Source of the DNA: Rudanella sp.
GTDB taxonomy: Bacteria; Bacteroidota; Bacteroidia; Cytophagales; Spirosomataceae
Length of the DNA: 11,239 nucleotides
Reading direction: 5' to 3'
NCBI GenBank assembly: GCA_026785985.1
Contig: JAJAYX010000481.1
Span: 1-11,239 of the forward strand
In this document: in pieces, positions 6,319 through 11,239 of the stretch
Layout: every line of letters begins with the position of its first letter
How positions within the stretch are numbered: the first letter of the stretch is position 1
Program-made: the position numbers and the translations under genes
The notes under the pieces: generated by a model
Told to the model about the DNA's origin: nothing
Databases searched by the model: none
The model's input: only the letters and a program-made list of their open reading frames with translations

Positions 6319-7440
6319 ATGTCAGCTATGAACAGACAACAATTTTTAATGATCACCGGAGGGGCCATCGTCGTGGGCGGTGTAACGTATTATCTCCTGA
6401 ACGATAAGCTCAATGCCACAGCAGCGGCCAGCCAGCAAACCGACATCAGTAAACTTAAATTGACCCCTGATGAACGGGAAATGCTGTCGTTGGCAACGCT
6501 CGCGCCCTCCGGCCACAATACCCAGCCCTGGAAATTCAGCGTAGAACCGAATACCATTCGGATTTATCCCGACTTCACCCGGCGCGTCCCCGCCGTTGAC
6601 CCCGACGACCGGGAGCTTTGGATCAGTCTGGGCGGTGTACTGGAAAACCTGCTCATTGCCGCCCAACATGCTGGCTATGAAACCGAAACGGACTACATGC
6701 TCGACGGTACAGCGGAAGACCACATCGCGGTTCGTCTCAAAAAAGCCGGCATAAGGCCAGATAGTCAATCAGTGCTTTTCGGGGCTATTCCGCTGCGTCA
6801 GTGCACGCGCAACGAGTACGACCAAAAACCCGTGCCGACCGCCGATCTCAATAAACTGGAAACGGCAGCAACCGGCGCGGGCGTAACCCCCATGCTTTTT
6901 ACCGGTGCGGCTGCCATAGAGCCGATGCTGGAGTATGTCAACGCAGGCAACGACCGGCAGATGACCGACGATGCCTTTAAAAGCGAACTGACCGAGTGGA
7001 TTCGTTTTTCCAACGGTGAAGCCGACGAAAAAATGGACGGTTTAGCAAGCCGGGTTATGGGCAATCCATCTCTGCCGCGCTGGCTCGCCCAACTGTTCAT
7101 CGGTATCATATTGAATCCGAAATCAGAGAATAAAAAAGACGATGGCTTCATGCGAAGTTCGTCAGGATTGATGCTGTTCGTTTCGCAAAAAAATGATAGA
7201 GCCGCGTGGATCGAAACCGGACGCGCCTACGAACGGTTCGCATTGCTGTCAACGGCCATGAATATCAAAAATGCGTTCATGAATCAGCCGTGCGAAGTGC
7301 CTGAGTTGCGAGCGCAGGTGCAATCGAATTTGACGCTGAACGGCGCGTTTCCGCAACTGTTGGCGCGTTTCGGCCACAGCCCCGCTATGCCCCGTTCACT
7401 GCGCCGTCCGCTCAGTCAGGTATTGGTAATAAAAGAATAA
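6319..7440 (+). CDS. Acg-type nitroreductase-family protein
   Basis: 373-aa protein of the nitroreductase superfamily, closest in pattern to the Acg-family FMN-binding oxidoreductases. FMN-binding motif APSGHNTQPW at 62-71 and the second conserved segment DPDDRELWISLGGVLENLLIAA at 94-115 are clear; LRQCTRNEYDQKPVP follows in the dimer region. An N-terminal segment (MNRQQFLMITGGAIVVGGVTYYLL) gives one TM helix or signal anchor. It resembles a Tat-type NRRxFL start but has Arg-Gln instead of two Arg, so Tat export is doubtful. The start may be ATG 6319 or the Met three codons later (6328). Acg itself binds FMN but reduces nitro-compounds poorly and may sequester flavin; the reaction here is unknown. 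It is followed 23 bp later by the GerW-family gene. Confidence 0.85.
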   Translation: MSAMNRQQFLMITGGAIVVGGVTYYLLNDKLNATAAASQQTDISKLKLTPDEREMLSLATLAPSGHNTQPWKFSVEPNTIRIYPDFTRRVPAVDPDDRELWISLGGVLENLLIAAQHAGYETETDYMLDGTAEDHIAVRLKKAGIRPDSQSVLFGAIPLRQCTRNEYDQKPVPTADLNKLETAATGAGVTPMLFTGAAAIEPMLEYVNAGNDRQMTDDAFKSELTEWIRFSNGEADEKMDGLASRVMGNPSLPRWLAQLFIGIILNPKSENKKDDGFMRSSSGLMLFVSQKNDRAAWIETGRAYERFALLSTAMNIKNAFMNQPCEVPELRAQVQSNLTLNGAFPQLLARFGHSPAMPRSLRRPLSQVLVIKE

Positions 7441-7463
7441 AGTTACATTTCAACCAGTAAATC

Positions 7464-7871
7464 ATGAAAGACGAAAATTTTCTGGAGACGTTAGCCGCCA
7501 GCCTGAATCAAAGTGCTTCCGCCAAAAATATTTTTGGTGAACCTGTTCGGGCAGGTGACAAAGTGATTATCCCCGTAGCCCAGGTGATGCTGGGCATGGG
7601 TGGTGGTTATGGACAGGGTAACCAGCAAAACAAAAAATTGCTACCGCCCGATCCGTCCCGAACGGTATCGTCGGGTAAGCTCGAAACGCCCGCCGAAGGA
7701 GTTGGGGGTGGGGGCGGTATGCGCATAGTTGCAAAAGGCGTATTCGAAATTACACCCAAAGCTACCCGGTTTATACCAGCTTATGATTTGAGACAGGTAT
7801 TGCTTGTCTTGACTGTTGGTTTCGTGTTGGGTCGGTTAGCTGCCTCGGGACTGGAAAAAAAACGACGATGA
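7464..7871 (+). CDS. GerW/YtfJ-family protein
   Basis: 135-aa protein of the family named after Bacillus spore protein YtfJ (GerW). Typical features are the N-terminal ASAKNIFGEPVRAGDKVIIPVAQVMLGMGGGYG (about 18-50), the Gly-rich central loop GVGGGGGMRIVAKGVFEI and the later KATRFIPAYD. A single TM helix (about 111-128) followed by a Lys/Arg tail anchors the C-terminus. Bacteroidota do not sporulate, so the role here is unknown. The stop overlaps the next gene's start as ATGA, indicating translational coupling with the CPBP protease. Confidence 0.87.
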   Translation: MKDENFLETLAASLNQSASAKNIFGEPVRAGDKVIIPVAQVMLGMGGGYGQGNQQNKKLLPPDPSRTVSSGKLETPAEGVGGGGGMRIVAKGVFEITPKATRFIPAYDLRQVLLVLTVGFVLGRLAASGLEKKRR

Positions 7872-8683
7872 TGGAAGTCGGCAAACACCTTGTTCTGTTC
7901 GTGACGCTGGCGTTTGCCTGGTCGTGGGGCTGCTGGCTGTTGTTGCCGGTTGTCAGAGGGCAGTCCTCATTGCTGGCCGCCGTGTTGATGGTGGCCGGCA
8001 GTTTCGGCCCTGGTATTGCGGCAGTTACACTGGTGTGGTACGAGGGTGGTTTTGCCGGGCTACGAGGCTGTCTGTCAAGTTGTTTGCGGTGGCGCGTCGG
8101 GTGGGTCTGGGTGGTAGTTACCTTGTTTTTGCCGCTGGTTGTGGTGGCACTGGCGGCAACTATTCATCTTGCCCTGGGCGGCACAATTCCGCCTTCGCCA
8201 GCCAGTCGGAACGCGCTGCTGGCAGCGGTAAATTTCGTATTTATCCTGTTGCTGGGCGGGCCGCTCGGCGAGGAGTTCGGCTGGCGGGTTTATGCCTTAC
8301 CAGCCCTGCAAAAACGGTATGGTTGGTGAATAGCCAGTCTCGTTTTGGGTATCATATGGGGAGCCTGGCATCTGCCCCTGTTTTACACCGCCAAGACAAC
8401 CCAACAGCATATGTCGGTGGCACTGTTTATAGTTAGTATGGAGGCTATGTCCGTGCTGTTTGCGTGGTTGGTCAATCGCACGGCTGGCCGTTTGATCCCG
8501 GCTCTATTATTTTATATCGCCGTCAATTATTGGTCGTGGATTGTCCCTGTCATACCGAATGGTGGTAGCCTGCGGCCCTATGGATTGGCTACGGGGCTTA
8601 TGGTGCTGATAACATTGGGCTTGTTACTCCGTAAAAAAACAGGACGAGCTGTCGGTAAAACTGATTTGCTAATGACACTATGA
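7868..8683 (+). pseudogene. CPBP intramembrane protease interrupted by an in-frame TGA
   Basis: Full-length CPBP-family frame of 271 codons broken by TGA at 8327-8329 (codon 154). The sequence reads cleanly across it: LQKRYGW, stop, IASLVLGIIWGAWHLPLF, exactly where relatives have one ordinary residue. Catalytic motif 1 is present (GEEFGWR, E135, E136, R140), as is motif 2 (His168 in WGAWH). In motif 3 the usual His of HxxxN is Tyr216 (LLFYIAVN), one C-to-T step from His. The stop separates Glu pair and His residues, so neither half should be active. Downstream half could restart at TTG 8345. It overlaps both neighbours by ATGA, which argues the gene was recently intact, or that the stop is an error. 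Confidence 0.8.
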
Positions 8684-9180
8684 AAACAGACACGTTCAGG
8701 TATTATTTTATGAATTGTTTTCTGTTAATCCTCCCCATTTTAGGTTGGAATATTGGCTTAACAACCAGATTGCCGGAAGCTTTCCAACAGGAAATTTTTT
8801 GGCGGAATATTTCGCCTTTTTTGACGTACGGAGAAAACGGTTCACGATCAATAGTTTTAGCACTTACACTGTTGATGCCGTTGACTATTTCGACAAAGAC
8901 CCAAAAAGCAGGAGTTTTCCTGTACTTGGGTGGAATTGCGATATACTTTACTTCCTGGTTTGTCTTGATTTATTTTCCTGATAGTGAATGGAGTAATAGT
9001 TTAGCCGGATTCATGGCTCCAGCGTATACCCCTTTTTTCTGGTTAATGGGCATCGGATTAATTGGGGATTCATTCTATTTTAATTTGCCCTGTAAACGTT
9101 TATATTTTATTGTGACATCAATCATATTTTTGATGTTTCATAATATACACACGATTACAATATATTACGAGACTCATTAA
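8680..9180 (+). CDS. multi-TM membrane protein of unknown function
   Basis: 166-aa hydrophobic protein with four to five predicted TM helices (about 10-30, 56-72, 76-98, 112-132, 141-162). Loop signatures include [17 protein letters not shown] and [22 protein letters not shown]. It resembles hypothetical membrane proteins I associate with Flavobacteria and relatives; no function is known to me. The DNA is visibly AT-rich, with codons such as TTT, TTA and ATT, unlike the GC-richer genes on both sides, which suggests transfer from a low-GC relative. Its ATG overlaps the protease stop (ATGA). Confidence 0.7.
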   Translation: MKTDTFRYYFMNCFLLILPILGWNIGLTTRLPEAFQQEIFWRNISPFLTYGENGSRSIVLALTLLMPLTISTKTQKAGVFLYLGGIAIYFTSWFVLIYFPDSEWSNSLAGFMAPAYTPFFWLMGIGLIGDSFYFNLPCKRLYFIVTSIIFLMFHNIHTITIYYETH

Positions 9181-9299
9181 CTGATTACTACGATAGTAAA
9201 TTTATTGGTGATGGCGGAACCGAACGATGGGTGGCCTATCCGATTATGTTGTGGCTAACAGGTTTCGGTGGTTATCTGATGAACGAACAAATGCTATGA
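9144..9299 (+). pseudogene. orphan C-terminal fragment of a membrane protein
   Basis: In a different frame from the preceding gene, the stretch ending at TGA 9297-9299 encodes a protein-like tail: [20 protein letters not shown] then [18 protein letters not shown] (from about 9183). The frame opens after a TAA at 9141-9143 and has no ATG until 9246, so no sensible start exists. It looks like the end of a TM protein, perhaps of the DUF998 type (low confidence), whose front is missing. The TGA overlaps the next ATG as ATGA, which supports a former functional gene. The stretch covers the gap between 9180 and 9296. Confidence 0.45.
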
Positions 9300-9463
9300 A
9301 CCCTAACCTACCCCGGACTATCCTGTTGGCTTTACTCGCGTTTTCTGGTGGCCCCCCCATCGGTGGCGATGTCGATTGGCTGCACACGGTCTATATGGTG
9401 CTGGCCATTGCTATTCTCTTCGTTACCCTGTTGCCAACCGTCAGAAACGCCTACAAAACGTAA
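9296..9463 (+). CDS. 55-aa small membrane protein, unknown
   Basis: Starts at ATG 9296, overlapping the orphan frame's stop by ATGA. It encodes a basic N-terminus, a hydrophobic stretch (about 8-17), a Gly/Pro turn and a clear TM helix (about 31-47, [16 protein letters not shown]). The same frame is open up to an ATG at 9227, but that extension is polar, overlaps the orphan frame and looks spurious. A run of seven C (9350-9356) sits in the coding region. It ends 18 bp before the DUF1003 start. I do not recognise a family; it could be real or another remnant. Confidence 0.42.
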   Translation: MNPNLPRTILLALLAFSGGPPIGGDVDWLHTVYMVLAIAILFVTLLPTVRNAYKT

Positions 9464-9481
9464 GAACCATTGCTTCGCCTT

Positions 9482-10054
9482 ATGGAAACTACCGAAATCG
9501 ATCAGCTTTTGGCTGATGAAAATGAGCACCTTGAAAAGCTGCACAGGATCGTGAAAGAGACGCTCAAAGATGAGGAACTCATTATTCAGAACCTGATAAA
9601 CCCACCGCTGGAAACACTGACACAGGGGCAAAAATTGTCTGACCGGGTGGCGCGATTTGGCGGAAGCTGGCGGTTTATTATCCTCTTTGGCATCATTCTG
9701 ACGGGCTGGATTATTTTCAACGTAGTGGCTATCGGTGTGTACAAGTTCGATCCGTACCCCTTTATCCTGATGAACCTGATCCTGTCCTGCATTGCCGCTT
9801 TGCAGGCCCCAATCATTATGATGAGCCAGAACCGGCAGGAAGAAAAAGACCGGATGCGGAGCGAAAACGACTACCTGATCAACCTGAAAGCAGAGATTCA
9901 AATCCGTAGTATGAACCAGAAAATAGATGTTCTGCTGGAAGAGCAAATCAAAACGCTGTTCGACACCCAGCAAAAACAGTTTATGCTGCTCCAGGAAATA
10001 AATCAGAAACTTGACTCCCTTGCATCCGGTAAAAACGCTATCCAGAACCGCTAA
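9482..10054 (+). CDS. DUF1003-domain membrane protein
   Basis: 190-aa inner-membrane protein of the DUF1003 family. It has a polar helical N-terminus (1-55), the family hallmark DRVARFGGSWRFIILFGIIL leading into TM1 (about 64-86), FDPYPFILMNLILSCIAALQAP with TM2 (about 92-115), the conserved IIMMSQNRQEEKDR at the membrane exit, then a charged coiled-coil tail (about 117-185). Function of the family is unknown. ATG 9482 is chosen; a TTG four codons upstream is in frame but has no support. It is the last plus-strand gene before the convergent DUF3748 gene. Confidence 0.9.
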   Translation: METTEIDQLLADENEHLEKLHRIVKETLKDEELIIQNLINPPLETLTQGQKLSDRVARFGGSWRFIILFGIILTGWIIFNVVAIGVYKFDPYPFILMNLILSCIAALQAPIIMMSQNRQEEKDRMRSENDYLINLKAEIQIRSMNQKIDVLLEEQIKTLFDTQQKQFMLLQEINQKLDSLASGKNAIQNR

Positions 10055-10089
10055 TACACTCAGTTTCCTAATCTTCTATGATTCGTACA

Positions 10090-10120
10090 CGGCTTGCCGT
10101 CAAGACAGTAAGCCGGTTTT
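10090..10120 (+). terminator. possible terminator between convergent genes
   Basis: CGGCTT (10090-10095) pairs with AAGCCG (10110-10115); the pairing can extend by G-T and C-G. The stem is followed by GTTTT (10116-10120). It lies 35 bp after the DUF1003 stop. The loop is fairly large and the T-run short, so the call is modest. Confidence 0.4.
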
Positions 10121-10141
10121 CGGGTTCACCCCAATCTATTT

Positions 10142-11239
10142 TCAAATAACTATCTGGAAAATCTGAATGTACCGGCCCTCTGTCGCGCTAATATATCGGT
10201 TGTACACCACCCGATCTCCTTTATTCGACCAGATCACGCCGTTTATGGGGCGTGTTTCATCAGGAGAGCGGGCTGTCAGCCGGTGGAATTGCCCGCTTTT
10301 CAGATCAGTGACAAATACACTGTTGTCGGCTACGTACCCCACCAGCTGCCCATCGGGGCTAAAGTTGAACGGGGTCTGAATCGAAAACGGCTGGTGAGTT
10401 AACCGCCGAACCGATCCACCCGTTGGCGACACCCCGAAAAGCTGCGTATGCCCGTTGGAATCTTTAGCGAGAAACCCAATCAGCGACCCATCGGGTGTAC
10501 TCCGCAGCCAATGGCGCGGCCCTTCGATGCCCCGATCCGAGAACGTAATCCGCCGTTGCACAACTCCAGCGGGTGGATTGGGGCGGGTGGTGGCGGTGCC
10601 TTGGAGGGGTTCATTGGGGGCGGCTTTAGTCAGGTCGTTGGGCAGGTCGAGAACGAAGACTTCGGTGATGGTTTGGTTGGCTTTGTTGCGGATATTCCCC
10701 TGAAACGCCAACGCCCGTTTTTGCCGGGTTCCATCCGGTTTCCGGTATCCCTTCCAACCAATCCAGGTTTCGTCAAACGCCTTATCGATCTCGTTACTGC
10801 CGGGTTTGGGTTGGTCCGTTACCCGCGCCACAACCGTAGCGAACCACTCCCCCCCGAACGCATCAGCGTTGTTCCCATTCCGAACCGGCACCGCCCGGAC
10901 GGGTGTCATCACCCCCACTGTTCGCAAATCCTTGATAGCGGAGTTGGTTTGGGTCAGCCGTTCGATCACCTCATCGTTGTAGGTAAAACTCACCCATTGC
11001 CCATCGGCACTCCACTGATGGGCGTGGGTGCCACCCCGCAACGTGCCGGGCGTGAACGGAGCCGTACCATCTCGACCATCCAGAAAATGGGGTTGTTGGG
11101 GTTGGTTGGTGTGTATCAAAACGCCCGTTCGCCGGGTCATGGCGTAGGGTTTCTGGGCATTGGCGTTGCGAAGGCCGTGCAGAAACAGCACCTGTGGTCT
11201 GGTGGGGCAAAACGTAGCTGCCCCCGCGCCGGGGGGGGG
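10142..11239 (-). CDS. YidR/DUF3748-family beta-propeller protein, N-terminus outside window
   Basis: The visible 365 residues match the DUF3748 family, of which E. coli YidR is a member, through nearly their whole length. Landmarks: YAMTRRTGVLI, then TAPFTPGTLRGGTHAHQWSA, DGQWVSFTYNDEVI, DLRTVGVMTPVRAV, PGSNEIDKAFDETWIGW, GVVQRRITFSDRGIEGPRHW and a row of TolB/PD40-like blades (TPDGSLIGFLAKDSNG, SPDGQLVGYVADN). E. coli YidR is about 415 aa, so roughly 70 N-terminal residues lie beyond the right edge, possibly with a signal peptide. The frame is open to 11239. GTG 11191 could serve as a start, but homology continues upstream of it. The molecular role of the family is not established; the fold suggests binding or a hydrolase-associated propeller. 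The gene is convergent with the DUF1003 gene. Confidence 0.85.
   Translation of the reverse strand, partial: PPPGAGAATFCPTRPQVLFLHGLRNANAQKPYAMTRRTGVLIHTNQPQQPHFLDGRDGTAPFTPGTLRGGTHAHQWSADGQWVSFTYNDEVIERLTQTNSAIKDLRTVGVMTPVRAVPVRNGNNADAFGGEWFATVVARVTDQPKPGSNEIDKAFDETWIGWKGYRKPDGTRQKRALAFQGNIRNKANQTITEVFVLDLPNDLTKAAPNEPLQGTATTRPNPPAGVVQRRITFSDRGIEGPRHWLRSTPDGSLIGFLAKDSNGHTQLFGVSPTGGSVRRLTHQPFSIQTPFNFSPDGQLVGYVADNSVFVTDLKSGQFHRLTARSPDETRPINGVIWSNKGDRVVYNRYISATEGRYIQIFQIVI

Noticed and set aside
6319..6390. Tat signal peptide on the nitroreductase-type protein
   Set aside because: The start reads NRQQFL and lacks the twin arginine, so only a signal anchor or TM segment is supported.
8327..8329. 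UGA read as selenocysteine or recoded codon
   Set aside because: Family members do not carry Cys or Sec at this place as far as I know, no SECIS-like stem is apparent directly downstream, and another nearby gene is broken by TAG, so mutation or error is simpler.
9332..9973. Minus-strand open frame of 213 codons opposite the DUF1003 gene
   Set aside because: Shadow of a clearly recognised family on the plus strand; no start context or domain of its own.
1..11239. CRISPR, toxin-antitoxin, restriction, phage or transposase genes
   Set aside because: No repeat-spacer periodicity, no transposase, integrase, nuclease or toxin motifs in any plausible frame, and no tRNA or rRNA recognised.

Overview
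The window looks like chromosome from a Cytophagales-type Bacteroidota, probably Spirosoma or a relative. The reasons are protein-level resemblance to families familiar from that group, promoter elements of the Bacteroidota form TAnnTTTG, and the mix of cbb3-type oxidase, BON-domain, DUF6544, GerW/YtfJ and DUF1003 proteins. This placement comes from recognition only; no database search was possible.

Left part (1-4860), all on the minus strand. The 5' portion of a CcoN-like haem-copper oxidase subunit I runs off the left edge. Upstream of it, in transcription order, lie a 131-aa conserved protein of unknown role, a triple-BON protein, a cytosolic DsbA-like thioredoxin-fold protein, a small cupin and a classical SDR dehydrogenase. 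The first two genes are each preceded by the same ~67-bp promoter cassette. It carries an FNR/CRP-type palindrome (TGAT-N4-ATCA) placed about 41 bp upstream of the predicted transcription start, plus an exact TAGTTTTG -7 element. Each of the two genes ends in a hairpin overlapping its stop codon. With the cbb3-type oxidase nearby, this reads as an oxygen- or redox-responsive stress regulon.

Middle and right part (4860-10054), all on the plus strand. This is an accessory-looking string of mostly membrane-associated genes, several of them broken. In order they are: a CPBP protease lacking its N-terminus, a DUF6544 gene with an in-frame TAG at codon 33, an intact nitroreductase/Acg-type protein, an intact GerW/YtfJ-family protein, a second CPBP protease with an in-frame TGA at codon 154, an AT-rich multi-TM hypothetical gene, a short orphan reading frame resembling a membrane-protein C-terminus, a 55-aa membrane peptide and a DUF1003 protein. 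Several neighbours overlap by the 4-bp ATGA arrangement, so they were once, or still are, co-translated.

Right end (10142-11239), minus strand. A YidR/DUF3748 beta-propeller-type protein converges on the DUF1003 gene and lacks its N-terminus because the window ends, in a run of nine G.

I see no rRNA, tRNA, CRISPR array, insertion sequence, phage gene or recognisable defence system. The most interesting signals are the duplicated FNR-type promoter cassette and the cluster of interrupted genes.
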